Source: Psococerastis gibbosa (taxonomy: Eukaryota; Arthropoda; Insecta; Psocodea; Psocidae). Taken from it: 64,000 nt of DNA. The notes under the pieces were generated by a model. It was not told where the DNA came from and made no database searches. It saw only the letters and a program-made list of their open reading frames with translations. The stretch's first letter is position 1, and every line of letters starts with the position of its first letter. A program made the translations under genes and the position numbers. Location: assembly GCA_963971405.1 (NCBI GenBank), contig OZ020490.1, positions 15,959,464 to 16,023,463 on the forward strand, written 5' to 3'. Of this stretch, positions 1 through 18,600 are shown piece by piece.

Positions 1-114
1 TGATGAAAAACATTCGCACTTTGAATTGTTCCGTCTGACTTGGTCATCTTAAATTCATCTCGGTTTCAATTAAAGATCCTAGCTAAGTAGCCAATGCACT
101 GCAGGTCCCATTCA

Positions 115-266
115 GGCGCCCATTCCATATACGTCAATCGTCAATGAAAAATTTGAAAAATGACGTTTTAGCAGACATTAAAGACATACTATAAATTCTG
201 CTACCACGTCAATTTACGTCATTTTTCAATTTTTCATTGACGATTGACGTATGTGGAATACCCGCC
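115..266. mobile_element. GGCGG-type foldback MITE, copy 1
   Basis: An almost perfect palindrome with arms containing ACGTCAATCGTCAATG and its complement, ending in GGCG and CGCC. The internal phrases 'gcagacat' and 'ctgctaccacgtcaa' recur in the other copies of the family. It lies downstream of exon 3 in the YY1 gene. The 3-base flanks (TCA, TTA) differ by one base. Confidence 0.75.
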
Positions 267-317
267 TTAAAGAGACCAGTTGAGCTCTATCGATAATTTA
301 TAAAAACCAAAACTAAC

Positions 318-4699
<4,382 letters not shown>

Positions 4700-6509
4700 A
4701 TGGTGGACGAGTCAACACGAAAAACTCTAAGTTCAATTCCTCTATTAAAGACAAAAGCAGGCCCGAGAGATAAAGAAATATGGGTACAGAGGTTGAAAGA
4801 AGAGTACCAAGCCCTCATCAAGGTAAGGAAATATCGTTTACACGTCTGCGTCAATACTACTTTCCAATGTCCTAAATAACCCGGACATATGGTGTGGCAT
4901 ACAGTACGTGAAGTGGAACTATTTTCTATTTGTATGGTGGACCATATGAGTGATATGACGTATGTCAAAGAGTATATTTATGTACATATAGAAATATGCC
5001 TACTTTGCTTTTATCTCATTTGTACTATTTCCTGTTTCAGTATGTTGAAAGTAACAAAGCTGCAGACAACGATTGGTTCCGTTTGGAAAGTAATAAAGAG
5101 GGAACACGGTGGTTTGGGAAATGCTGGCATGTTCAAGATTTACTTCGTTATGAGTTTGACATAGAATTTGATGTAAGTTTAGCTAATGTATCTGTCAATA
5201 TTTGAACATCTCTCTTTCGCCCTGTCCGTTAGTAACACTTGTCATAAAATGTCATTCCTTGTGGTTGGCTTTCCTGGCATGCTCTGGCTACCTTTACCTC
5301 TAGCATCTGTTCTGCGTGCCCCATTCGCCCCCCCCCCCCCGTTGCATTTATTGCCCTTAGTTAAGGCTTTAGCCTACTTAAACTAATTCTTGTTCGTACA
5401 AGTAAACTTTGCAAAGAAGTTTGAACACGGGCGAATACTCGTCCTCCACGACATTATTCTTTCCCAATAATTATAGTTTTCCAATTTATACATAGCACAA
5501 GGAAAGCTTTGTGATTTTTATTAATGACCGTATTTTAGATCCCAGTTGTTTATCCAACGACGGCACCTGAAATAGCAATTCCGGAGTTAGATGGAAAGAC
5601 GGCGAAAATGTACAGGGGAGGAAAAATTTGCTTGACGGAGCACTTCAAACCTCTTTGGTCCAGAAATGTCCCAAAGTTTGGAATAGCTCACGCAATGGCT
5701 CTTGGGGTAAGAACTTGATTTAGTTAAGGGTAGCTGTTTCCTTTTTTTAATTTTTAGTTTCAAGATTAGACGGAGAAAAAATTACAACAATTCCAGTCAG
5801 AAATAGAAAGATGTCGACTCTTATGCTACAAATCCTAAGTTTGATGAATAAATTTTGTTTTGAATTCTATGGCAAACTATTGTAATATAAATGACTTGGT
5901 AAAAAATATTACAAATTTTTGTATTACTAAGTGACAAAGGAGACCATTTCATATAATGGTGAACTGTTTTTCCTGAAATAATAGTAGCCTAATAATAATC
6001 AGATTTTTTTAATAACAATTGCCTAATTGAAAAGTTCTGAAAACAAGTTGACTGACTTACTGAGTTGAAACCACCTTCAATTTGTAAAGTAAAGTAAGTA
6101 AAGTAAATGTATTTCAAAATTTTTTCTAATACATTAATAAACATATGGGGCCCGTTAGGCTAGGCCCGTGATGGGCCCCTAAACAGTTTGCAATACAAAT
6201 AATATTTAAATACACTAGTTGCAATATAATAGTTTATATATAATATGTTTAAATCATGTAAAACTCACAGAAAAAAAAAATATATATATATATATATTAG
6301 AAAGAAAAAATAATAGTAATAATAATAATGGTAGGTTAATACAATATATATATAAGTAGCTTAAATTAATTTAACAGCTTGAGCAAACTCTGAGGCTGTA
6401 TTTTGTAATTTTTTAGCTCGGGCCCTGGCTTGCAGTGGAGATTCCAGACTTAATAGAAAAGGGAATAGTGGTATACAAAGAAAAGAGCGAAACCTCGGGG
6501 AAGTCATGA
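4700..6509 (+). CDS. UFC1: UFM1-conjugating enzyme UFC1 (E2), complete
   Basis: Four exons: 4700-4822, 5041-5172, 5539-5706 and 6417-6509, all joined in phase 0 with standard donors and acceptors, giving 171 aa (human UFC1 is 167). The protein is strongly conserved: exon 1 holds [17 protein letters not shown], exon 2 the stretch [20 protein letters not shown], exon 3 [18 protein letters not shown], exon 4 [13 protein letters not shown]. The catalytic cysteine in KICLT is residue 116, the same number as in human UFC1. UFC1 accepts UFM1 from the E1 UBA5 and works with the UFL1 ligase; the best known substrate is ribosomal protein uL24/RPL26 on ER-bound ribosomes. The TGA stop is at 6507-6509 and a polyadenylation signal AATAAA follows at 6535-6540. 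It is divergent from YY1 and convergent with BMS1. Confidence 0.97.
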
Positions 6510-6534
6510 CGAACGAAGGCAATGGATATGTCGA

Positions 6535-6540
6535 AATAAA
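6535..6540 (+). terminator. Polyadenylation signal of UFC1
   Basis: AATAAA lies 26 bases past the UFC1 stop codon, the closest canonical signal in the right orientation. Confidence 0.6.
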
Positions 6541-8684
6541 ATTATTTATGTTATTTACAACTTGTTATTGTTCTTTAAATACAGCGTACCTGAACAGATT
6601 AAAATTCAAATGATCAATATATCCACTCGAAATTACAGTTCGGCCAATTTCTGGCTGAGAGCGCATGCATCATTAGACGATTCTCAAGGACTAAAATGAA
6701 GTGAAAAATACTATTGCTTTTTGTAACACTTAGTTAACAAAACCTACGGTTCTGTTGAAAGCGAGGACTTCTCATTTCGGTACCTAACTTACAGGTTACT
6801 TACATAGGTGTTATCTAACTACGTAGACTAGTAGGTTAACTGAGAGATAGGTGGAAGAATAGGTGAGTCATTGGTTCTAATCCATTGATATACATGCTTA
6901 TAAATGCACTAATAGGTTCAAGATATGTCGAGAAACGGGGGAAAATATTACTTTTCTCAAGTAAGTGTTCGCATGGTTTGGTCATTAGTTGAGGCAACAT
7001 TTATGGGTTTATTTCAGTTTTCTTAATCATTATGTTAACAAATTGCACACTTTCAATTGTTCTCAAGGCCGTAGCCAAGGGGGGGGGATCCTTGGGGTCG
7101 CCCCCCCCCCCCCCCGAGAAAGATAGCATTATCCTAGTTAGAATGGTTTTTTTGAAGGAAATTAAGAGAAATTTTTACTCAAGTAAGGGAAACGCGATAT
7201 TTTTTTGCCACCCCCCCCCCCGAAAACTTTTCTGAAACCGTCCCTGCCCCGAAATGGAATGGCTTGACACTAGATGGAATCGGATTTTGAGAGGAAACAT
7301 AAAAACCACTATGTAATACCCAATGAAATTTTTACCCCCCCACGAAAAAATCCTGACTACGGCCTGGATTGTCCTGTATAATTTTAATACTAATTATTAT
7401 TATTGTTTCAACCTCAAGGCATTTTTTAGTTAGTCAAGTTTAAAATTCTTTTAGGAAGCTGAAAATTCCTGCAGCCTAAGTAGGCCTAGTCCTGCAGTAC
7501 CTAAGTTTTGATAGTGAATAAAAATAGCCAAACACTATAAGGCAAATTTACAGAGGAAAAAAGTGTGTTTATTTCCCATTTGGGCGAATTTCGTGGCTTT
7601 CTTGCAAATCACACGTACTGCAAAATGTCTAGAAATTATTAGGCTTATTGATATTGACATCCCTAAATCAACAGCATTGGCCTACTACACTGCAATATTT
7701 TTTCATCGATGATAGCACACAGAATATTCACATCGTGTAAGCATAATAAGTAGGCTTTAAAAATTCGAATGCCGGTGTGGGTGGATCAGGGACGGATCCA
7801 GCTCATGGGGGGGGGGGGAGAGCTGTGGGTCAAAATAGGAAAAACCTATGTAGTATCGATTAAATCAGAGCGTTATAAATAATAACTTATAAAATAGATT
7901 TACTGATTTTTTTGGGGGGGAGGGGGATATCCGCCCCCTGTCTCCGTCCATGGGGTGGATCCAGGGGGGCGGGGTGGGAACCTGCCTCCCTGTATCCGTC
8001 CATGGGGTCTAGCCAGAGTGACTACTTATTCTTTTTATATGCTGCTTATTCTAGTTGAAGTGTAGTCAAGGACAGATGAAGGGGGGAGCAGCCCCCAAAA
8101 TCTTATAAGCTAGCCTGTTGTAAGTTGCCTAACTTATTACGTTATAATGTAAGGGATACTACATATATTTTTTTTATATTTTGAGCCAAATTATCCCCCC
8201 CCCCCAATGGGCTGGATCTACTCCTGGTATAGGTAGGAGCCTAAATTTAGGAAGTTGAACACTTCAAATTTAGTTCCAATGCAATTAAATAGACGAACAT
8301 GGTTAGATTGGACTAAATTGTTTGACTATATTTTGTTAAATTGCTGCTTGACACAATTTTTCTTAGTAACATATTCCTTGCTAAATATTAATAAATCTTC
8401 ATAAATGCCGGTGTGTGACCATAGAATATTGTTCTATAATAAATAAAAAATATTACAAAAGCAGAAAATGTCAATTAATCGTATTAAAAAAATTATTGAA
8501 ATACATCAAATTTACACGTAAGTGTATATGCCATGGAACGCTTCTGCCATAATATCCAAGATATCAGGTTTTGTCCGTTGCCGACAGCCCTAGCGCTCCT
8601 GGTGTATTTCCAGTGTATATATATATATAGTTCAGTGTTCTAATCATACTATGAACAAATACAACAGGTTAACATAGAACAGTA
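6541..8684. other. Intergenic region UFC1-BMS1
   Basis: Convergent intergenic DNA without a recognisable gene. It holds a TA/AAT microsatellite at about 6275-6330 and, between 7075 and 8215, several degenerate repeat units each anchored on a run of 7-16 G or C bases next to text resembling 'ggatcc' and 'tccgtcc'. A TA run lies near 8620-8630. Confidence 0.6.
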
Positions 8685-8690
8685 TTTATT
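8685..8690 (-). terminator. Polyadenylation signal of BMS1
   Basis: AATAAA on the minus strand, 25 bases beyond the BMS1 stop codon. Confidence 0.55.
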
Positions 8691-8715
8691 AACCAATTAC
8701 AAATAAAACCGTCTG

Positions 8716-11700
8716 TTATTTACGCCTCTTCTCTTTAGCTTTATCCATTTTACTGAGAGCTGTGAAAATTTGCTTTTTGATTTCCCTCTGTCTTCGCATC
8801 TTCGCCATTTCTTCCGCACGCAGCACTTTCTTGTGTGTTACTGCCCTTTCCTTCATAGCAGCTCTGTCTTGTCTGCGCTTCATAGAATAATTAATTTTTA
8901 CTTCCTTCATGAGAGTAGCCACCTAAAAAGCAAACATACATTGATATTATAATAACATATTATTCAGGGCGTCAGGGGACTCTCAAATCATACATAACAC
9001 AATCCTTGTCGTTTGCACGATTTTTGCTTAGACATGGGTTGAACTGCCCAAACAACCTTACAAAGACTGCTTGAACTTGTTATAATATGAATGGGCCTCC
9101 TGATTATATTGGATTTCGAAAGACATGGCGGCCAGCCTTTCACATGAATAATAACAGGTGAGTATATAGGACCAGAAGTCGAGAGAGAGATCGTTATTCA
9201 CTACACTACGGCTTTCACCAGTAACTCAATAGCCACCGGGCCCAATTACCAAATACCATCAGTGTGACAAGTCTGATAGGTTACTGACAATTTCAATGAT
9301 GTACACGGTCAGCGAGGCCATCGAACATAGCAGTATATCGGATGCACAATGTTAATCAAGTACCGATAAGAAGCACTGTGTTTCCACTTTCCACAAGCTG
9401 TGGCCAACCTCTCCTATTACACACTCGAATATTGGAACAATAAGTCTAAAAAAAAATTCGAAAGGCCCTGACACTCGATTACACATTCGATCGAAGAAAT
9501 ATTGGGAATGTTTATGTTGAAGTATACGATTTGAATCTGAATTTAGGTAATTTCAGAATCAAATCGTAATTGTATAAACATTCCAAATATTTCTTCAATC
9601 GAATTCGAGTGTGTAATGAGCGCTATTGAATAAGTACTAAATACACAGCTTATAATGTTACTTCACATGACGGCATGTTAATTTTCCATTACTATTGCAG
9701 AAAGTCGAAAAAAGACTACATGCCATATTAATTTATTAGCCGCAGCTATGTCTAAATCTTCAATATTGCTAATACATTTTGGAAATACTAGTATATCTTA
9801 CCTTCTGTTCGTATGGTTCTCGAATTACAGCAACACGAGTATCTTCAAACTTCTTTTTAGCTTTAACAGCAGTTTTTGATTTATTTTTATATGGTAAAGC
9901 TGCTTCCAACCTCTTAGGAATTTTCAACGGGTGGAACAGCTTCGGCTTTCGGGTAATTGGCTGAAAAATACAATTAAATCATAGTAAACAACTACGTGTA
10001 AGAATATAATTAACCTAGCGCAGCAGAATACTTGCATAGTGACTACCCAAAGAATAGTTCGGAATATTTCAACAACACCCTCTACAGACTAAATAATATT
10101 GTCTTTGAGAACTATTGTTGACAGGCAATGTACCCGAATAACCTCGCCAGTCGCCTTTGTAGTGTGTTGAGTTACGACAGATCTCCGAACTCACACAAGT
10201 ACGAGATGCTACCACTATGCTATCGAAGGCGGTATTTCCAGTTTCTTACTTTGGCAAAAACTTCACTAGAAATCTATTGTGTAAAGTAGGCCTCCGTCGG
10301 TTTGATTCTAGACCCTATTAAAAACTACTACTAGAGGGCACACTCAAACCAATATAATAAGGCTTATGCAGAGTGAAATGATGAACACTTCTATGTTCAG
10401 AAAACCAACTAGAGACTTTTTCACACTAAAGAGAAGGTTCAATTATGTTTGCCGGCAAAAATTATAGCAGTAGTGACACAATTGTAAGTCTGTATAACGG
10501 CGCCTGCTTTCAGCATTTCTGCTTTAAGGAACCCTCTCAGCCTGGAGGGGGAGTGAGTCTGTATACTAACTTGAGGCACCCGAAGGTCAGACTCCTTCAC
10601 CTGAGGGAGGAGGGGAGTTAACTGGCAAGATGGACATCCTGATTAGGCGCCAATTACACCGACGTCAATAGTGATAGTAATGGTGATATTGACGTGGTAG
10701 CAGACATTTTTAGACTGTCTTTAATATATCACCATTACTATCACTATTGACGTCGGTGTAATTGGCGCCTTATAGTTGTTTCTGAACCATTTGGGTAACA
10801 TAGTAAAGTCCCGCGATTAATTTGGAGGTGAACACGCACATAGACTGACTGGTAGTCTCAGCGAGTTACCATGTCCCACCATATTCCCCTGCCAACGCTG
10901 TGCACATAACCAAGTTTGCTGCAGTTCTGTTGGATTCAACTTGGTACGGCCGTTGGCATTATTTTTGTTCATTCTTTAAGTCAACCCCTCCCCCTCCCTA
11001 AGGGGAGCTTGGTGCTGACAACAGCATGAGAGCAGAAGGGCAAGGCGTCTAATTAACAAACAAAACAAAAACTAACCGTGTATAGACTATCATACTGCGG
11101 CTCAGCTCTTATACCATTCTCTCGCTTCAGCTGACCCACTGTCTTCATGCTCGTCCAACTCCCCAATAAATTAGTTACGGGGTTATAGAAGGTGGGCACT
11201 TCCACAGGCGCCCATGTCCGGCAGAATATTATGTCGCTCATCTTGATTTTGTCCTCGAACACAGCGCGGAATGTACCCTCTGGTTTCCCGACAGCTTTCT
11301 TGATGATTCCCCTGATGCCCGCTACCGTTCTTAATTTGGCACCTACAACAAGAATTAAAACCTGCGTATGAAGTAATTTATTATACGGATGTGAAACCTG
11401 GACTATTGCAGATAAGGAACGGAAGAGGCTTGAAGCGTTGAAATGTGGTGTTACAGAAGGATGTTACAAATCAGCTGGAGGGACCACGTGACGAATGAAA
11501 GAGTGCTAGAGGCTACTGAAAAAGAGAGGCAGCTGCTACCTCATAAAAAAAGTAGAAAAGCCAAACGGGTAGGACATTTATTAAGACACGAAAATCTTGT
11601 AAATGCCATTATGGAGGGCACAGTGGAAGGAACCTATAGAAGAGGGCAGCCGAAGAAGAAATTCATGGATCAACGGAAGGAGGTAGTAGCTCAAACGTAC

Positions 11701-12579
11701 CAACTGCTGAGGGAGCTGGAGGCTACGCAGGGAGTTGCTGCCAATCGCTGAAACTGTAACCTCAGAAGAAGAATAAGAAATTAAGAATTAAGAAGGTTTA
11801 GTCGCACTTAGTTCTTACCTTCAAATTTTCCAACTTCCAGCTGTGAGTTAAACATTCCTTTAATAAAAGCCGTTTTCCTATAGATTTTTAATGGTGTTCC
11901 AACCAATTTTAGTTTCTTCACAATGGTGGTTGATTTATTTATTTCGACTACGCTTCCTGTGCAACATATCCGGAACCCAGGCTGAAATCAAACAGGACAA
12001 TAAGAAAACTGGCAACAAACTATTCAAAATCTACCTTTATTGGGTCTTTAGGAGAAACAAATTGACCACCTACTAACTACCTAAAATTACCAACAGTAAA
12101 CAACAACTGTAAAAGATAACCTCATTACCTGTTCGCTGGATAACTTTTGTACAGCCAGAAATCCGGTAGTTTGGGGCGTAATAGGGCCATAAAAATGAGC
12201 CATACACGCGAGATGTTGCGGCGTGTATTTGAGCATTCTCAGTCTCATATTGTCCTCGAGTTTACTGAACACAGGCAACGTTTGGAACCTGCGCCAACCA
12301 AGAGATATCACGATGGGATCTTTGTTTTTCAAAATTTTTGGATACCATCTATGCTTTTTCGCTCGAACCTAAAAAAAAATTTAATGATTGATTATGTCAG
12401 AAATTGATTATTATAGACTTTAGCTGGCCATTGGACCAGGGGAATCTTTCTAAATTTTTGGAAAACAACATGGCATGAGAACTAATTAATTACATTCTCA
12501 TTGAAGTGGCTATATTGGCAAAATGAAGCCCTCGTGAATAATATAAACCTTGATAATGTACAATATGTATATATATATG

Positions 12580-12610
<31 letters not shown>

Positions 12611-15600
12611 GTATATATATATGTGAACTATTGTTACTTTATTGTTTTTATTGTTAAATTGAGAAATCTAAAAGTAAGAAACAGACGGCGCATTCCAGAT
12701 ATAGGACTTCCTTTATCAATTTTTATGGATTAACAAAAGTTCACAAAATAAAATCGATAGTGAATTATCATTGTCTCGCTTTGCATATTTTAGAAAGTCG
12801 TCAAATAGCACATTTTTGTAAAAAATAAGGGTTCTGGACCGATAAATTAATTGTCCGAAATACATTTTATCAAACTGAAATGATTCATGTACTTCGAGAT
12901 ACATTAACAATGTCAAACTAGATGTCGTTGCCCCAATAAATTCAGACTAGGTTATGTTTGGAGTGATAGCGGGGATTCGAACCCTCAACTAGCGGCTTAA
13001 GAGACCATGGCTCTGCAACCACGTCAATTCCTCACCTGAATGTACCCGACAGTTTCTTCTCCAGGCAGCAGACCCCCCACCACCAAAGGCTTGTGAGGGT
13101 TGAATTTCTCGATTAATTCACAAACAACACCATGTAATTCGACACGAACATAAAGACCAGGACGATAACCTTCGAGTTGAACTCGAATATCGTCTGGAAG
13201 ACCATCCAGTTCTTCTTTATTCAGCTGAAAATTGGAAACAACAATTACAGGTACAGAGCACCTATTTCACTTTGTAAAAAGCCTCTACAGGCAGGAAAGA
13301 AAGATATGGAAAAATAGACGGAAATAGAAGTCGAACCCGAGTCTCCTCCTTTCACAAAAACCGTCGTCGCCCAAGTTTGCACATTTTCCCGTACGTAGAT
13401 GAATGCTCCAATGACTGATGCCGGGATAGCTGGTCAAACATATGGGGGTGAAAGTAACATTTATTTAGGATCGCGCGATCGACCATTTTTTGATCTCCTC
13501 AGGATGATAGCCCATTGAAGAATAATGCAGTGTAGTGACATAATGTAGACTGCATAAATGGTTTTAATTTCATATCAGCCTATATAATAATGATATAAAT
13601 AGTGCATATGCAGTCAAGTTATCTTCCAAGTGTTTTCTTAGGTGGAGTCCAGTTTAGTATTAGACTTTTACAAGAAACAGCAACCTGAATATTTAATGTA
13701 TTTATTCGACGACGCGAAGAGGAGCAGGTATCACTTACTCCTCTCCCCTTGCTAGAGGAAAACACTAGGCTTTAATTCTTCGATAGGGGTCCGAATGCCC
13801 TTATGAGGGCCAAAGGCACCTTCCATTTCTGATTTTCGGGAGGGGGACAGTCTGGACTTAGGCTCAGATCCTGGTTGACCTCCACCATTTCCTGTCGTGC
13901 CCCTGCTTCCAAGGGGAGGGGAATATCGATCACCTACTCAGTTGCGCTGGCATTGAGGTAGAAAACCCAACTGCGACACAGGAGGGATTGGCCCAGCTCT
14001 ACTATGCGGCACGGCGTCAAATGGCCTACCAGCCAAGGAAGGGCGTTGGCTGAAGAAGATTTCAGGACGAGGTTCTGTTTTCCTTCGCTTTTTCATTCTT
14101 TATATTTAATGTAAGGAATATATACAACATACCTGTGCTTGCTGACTAGCTTGCATTTTCAATTCATCGTGAAACGCGTTATCATCCTTTTCGTCATACT
14201 CAGCATCGAACTGCCGTTTAAGCTTCTCCTTCTTTGCCAGCAGTGCCTGTTTCCTGTCACCACCTTTAACCGCCTTTTCTTCTGCCACGTCACCCGTCTT
14301 CTCATGCTTCTCTCCTGTCTCCAAATCTTCGAAATCTCCATCCATTTCCTCATCTTCCAGATCGTCTAGGGCCAGTAGTGTCTCTGCATCTTGGCTTTTG
14401 CCCCATTTTCCAGTTACGAAGCAGTCTCGGATCAAAGCTTTGTTCTAAAATGAAGAAAATGAATAGCTTAAATTTGGCAGATTAGTTAATACAGAACTGC
14501 AATGGCTCAGTTGGTAGAGAACTAAAGTGCTAAACGGAAGGTCTATAGTTTATATAGAGTATCTATAGAGTCCCCACGTATGTAAATATAATATCTTTTC
14601 CGCCAGTCCTGAGTTCATCCAACTCAAATAATGTTACCGTTTACTTCCTTTGATAGGGGAAAAACACGTCAAGGTGCCTAGCAAGTGGCTGACAAAAAAA
14701 TCTCAATATATAGTACAATGTCACGGGCATTGCCACTTATATTCGCAGGAGGTCCGTTAGGTAACTAAAAATAACCCGAAATAAATTAATAGGCTGGACG
14801 GAGTCCATAATACGTCTATACAGTTCACCTTATGTAGGTTTCATTCCCCAATAAAGTTCACTATAGATTCGTCGAATTAAAAAATCATAGTGAGAAACAC
14901 GCCACGAATTTGGCAAAACTAGTGAAAAAATGAATAAAAATGCCGCTATAGCTCACCATACAACACGGATTGACCTTGATTAAAGTTAAGGGGCACACTG
15001 GGAGTCTATGGGGCAGTTTATCAAATCGGACATTTGTTATAGTGAAGAATATCGGTGACTGGGTATATAAAGTGAACAATAACGTTATAATATGTTACAT
15101 TCCGCACTAAGGCCGAGGTCAGTGACTTACATCTTCCGCAACCCAGTTTCGCTGCAAAGGCACAGGGAACAAACTGTTGTCTTCCTCGTCCAACTGTTCT
15201 TTATCCTGCCGCTTTTGCTTCTGCTTGTCACCGACAATTTTGAAAATCCCGCCAATAGCGTCTTCATCATCATCATCCTCAATGTTGTCTTTATCGCCAC
15301 CATTGTCCACCTCCCACATCTTTTTGTACTTTCCTGTAATAAGACTTACGTTAAGAATTATCCAACTGTAATTAGCAGCAGCATTTTTTTTCCATCTTTT
15401 GGAATTCAAACAGTCTAGTAATCTAGTAATGATTACTTTGTGGTATTTTGAATAACTTAAAAGCACATTTCCTGACGGATATTGCAATATCATTGTTATA
15501 ATGAAAATTTAAATTCCACGACCGGGTTTGACTTCTTGTCATCGATAAATTTGAATTATATATCCACCAGGAAGTGTTTTTAATTATTTATTTTAACTGG

Positions 15601-18600
15601 TCAAACCCTGTAGATTCTATTATGGAGGCTGTCTTGCATCATTGGTTACTGAACAATTACAGCCAGTTTTTGGCCTGGTTCTTTCGACGCTAATCGAATC
15701 TTTATGATGCAGAAGGGTGTCAATGCTGTTCCGTCACTAGGAATTATGATCCAGTCATCTCAACAGTATATTTTCTGGCACTCGCTGTTCAAGCACACTG
15801 ACTAGAGGACGTACACATCTGGGCTCTGGAGTACTGGACATGCTCCCTATAGAAATTTTGAGCCTACCTCACATGGCCTTTAAATATAAACTAAAAAATA
15901 TGCTAATTTCAGTCTATCTTTATTCCCTTAAAGAATTCACGGAGACTGACCTGGGTGGCTATAATTCCCAGTTGTTTTTTTTATACAGTTTGGCAATCTA
16001 TCGGATTTAATTTTTAGCTATCGTTCCCATTGCAGCCAGTTGAAATTCTAGCAAGAAAACTCACCGTAAACAAGCTTCCACAAGTTATGCGTCGAATTCT
16101 GTCTCTCCACGAAAGCATCTGCGGCCTTCTGCGCTAAATTTTCCTTCCACTTTACAGCAGACGAATCGAAACCTCCCAATTCTTCCTCTTCTTCTGAATC
16201 TATCGACACTGCAAACTTCTTTTTCTCAATATCTTTCAGAGCTTTCGAAATTTTGTTTTGAATGCTCTCCCCTTTTAATTGTCCTTTTTTGCCCCCCTCT
16301 GTTTCAGCCACATCTTCCTCAACTCCTGAGTCTGCACCTTCATCTGATTCATCACCGATTATACTTCCATCTTCTTCAGAGATATCATCATCCTCTTCAC
16401 TTTCGCATTTTTCTTTGCCGTCTTCCTCCATTGCTTCATCTGTAATAAAATAGTTCTGGTAACTACAAAGAATTAAATAAGCAAAAGTAAAGAGCTATAG
16501 CGTTTCTCCAGTTATTTCGCTATCTTTACAGAGTTATCAGGCAGTGAAAGAGTTAACGTTTTGGCTTTAAGGACTGTAGTATATTGGTTTTACCTTGAGA
16601 TCTGGTGCGGTACCTTCTTCATTTGTGTTTTTTTTAGCGATTTTTTATCAGAGGAACAACTACAATAGTATTAGTAGTTATACTACAATATACAGTATAC
16701 TGTAATAGTAGCAGTTTTACTACGACAGTAGTAAAGTTCTTGTTTCAAATAGCATTACGTACCAGTGGAAACATTAGATGCATTAAAAAGTACCCGTCTC
16801 CTAACACGACCATCGGTAGCAACCTCTTCTTCAAAATTTTGAGCTGTGTCTTCGAAATCCTTGGATTTGATTGGTTGAGAAAATGAAAATAGCTGAAGCT
16901 CAGCTTCGTCCCTCTTGACATCAACTGTGTCATGTGTCGCAAGCATGGACTCCACCATTTCTCGCTCCTCCTCTATTGTCTCCTAAGAAGAAATAAATAA
17001 TAATCATAATAATGCAGTGAGAGATTAGCTCTTAAACCTTGCCAAGTTTATATACGTACATAACGTCCCAATAAAGCCAAGCTCACAGTCGCGCCTAATT
17101 GAAAGCAGCCAATTCTCACATATACATACATAACTCAACAATGAATAATATTAATATTATTACCAGAAGATAATTGTGTTAGGCTGCAGGAGGAGCACGT
17201 GCCCCCCCCCCCCCCTCTAGCGCTTTCAACAGTTACGGCTTATTTTGGGGGAAAGCGAAGTGTGCAAGTTCGGTGGCAAGGTGGTAGGGTGCTTGTACTT
17301 GTGCGAGTCTCTACACACCATGCTATCGGAAACGTGTCATAACTCGACACAAGTACCTATTAGGTTACTTAGTGAGTCGATGGAAGAGGTTAATCGGATA
17401 CATTCATTAAATTGTTTGTACGCGATTAACCTTTTCAAAAATTAAATAAATCATTAAAAAAAAAATTAATTAAGTGTCCATTGCTACTCGTGCCGTCAAT
17501 CCGTCCATATGGCAATAAGTCAAGTAGGTATAGGGTAAATCTTTTCTCCTCACCTGTTGAACTGTAGATGGAACATGAATATAAACTGCATCTTTGTCAT
17601 ACACAATGCCTTGCACGCCTGAGAACGGAGCATACAGTGTCTTCTCCCTTTCCAACAACGCACGCTGCTTTTTCTCAGGCATTGGACATGGATCAGGTAG
17701 GAATGTCACATCAGCAACCTGGAAAAATCATCAGTATTCAAGATTTTTGCTTAAATAATGCTTTTATGTTTCTTTCTCGTTGAAATGTCCAGGTTTTCTA
17801 TTACTGTTCTAGTAAAAGACCACGTGCAACAGATAATGAATAACAGTATTCAACTATTTGTAGAATGAGATTGCAATTTATTCAAGGACGTATTTGAGAC
17901 TATATTATAATCTTCATCAGACTCTTCCCCCTCTTTAAGTCAAAGTAAAAACATTAATTTTTATACAGCGCAAACTATTTTTATTTATTTAATATGCTAT
18001 TATTTTACTTCAGACTAATTTACCATCCTAATGTCGATGGCTTTCTTGGAGGAACTTCAAATAAAGAATGAATGAATATTTATTTGCAAAAAACCTACAC
18101 CTATCAAATACTTATAATTATCCCGACCCCAAGTTCCTCAATAGGACTTGTGTTGCCGGGATACGTTTAAAATATACAATTAAAACAAATTCTAAAATAT
18201 TATTTTTCGCCAGGTTTAGAACTTTGAGCTCACAATTCTACCTAGGTACAATATAATTAAATACTGTCATTTTCGACGCAAATATCCGCAAGGCTCCCGC
18301 GCCTTATTACAACTTGAATGGACATCTGACTATCATAGGTGTCAGAGAGTCTAGAGCATGCAGATTCTGCAATGAAGCGCGGAGGACCCCGAGCATATCC
18401 TCCCTCACTGCGATGCAATCGCACGAAGAAGAGCACCATGCTTGCAGTTACATGTAAAAGACCTACCGCTTCTAGATTCCCTCAAGATCCTGGCTCTCCT
18501 GAGGGAGATAGGCCTCGAGGAAGTGATGAAAATACTTTGTTGTAGGGGGCACAATAGGCCCAATAGGCTCAAGTGGAAACAGGCATGCAAAATGAGAAAA

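Noticed and set aside
14105..14435. Acidic frame considered as an independent gene
   Set aside because: It is BMS1 exon 10, shown by [10 protein letters not shown] and in-phase splice sites.
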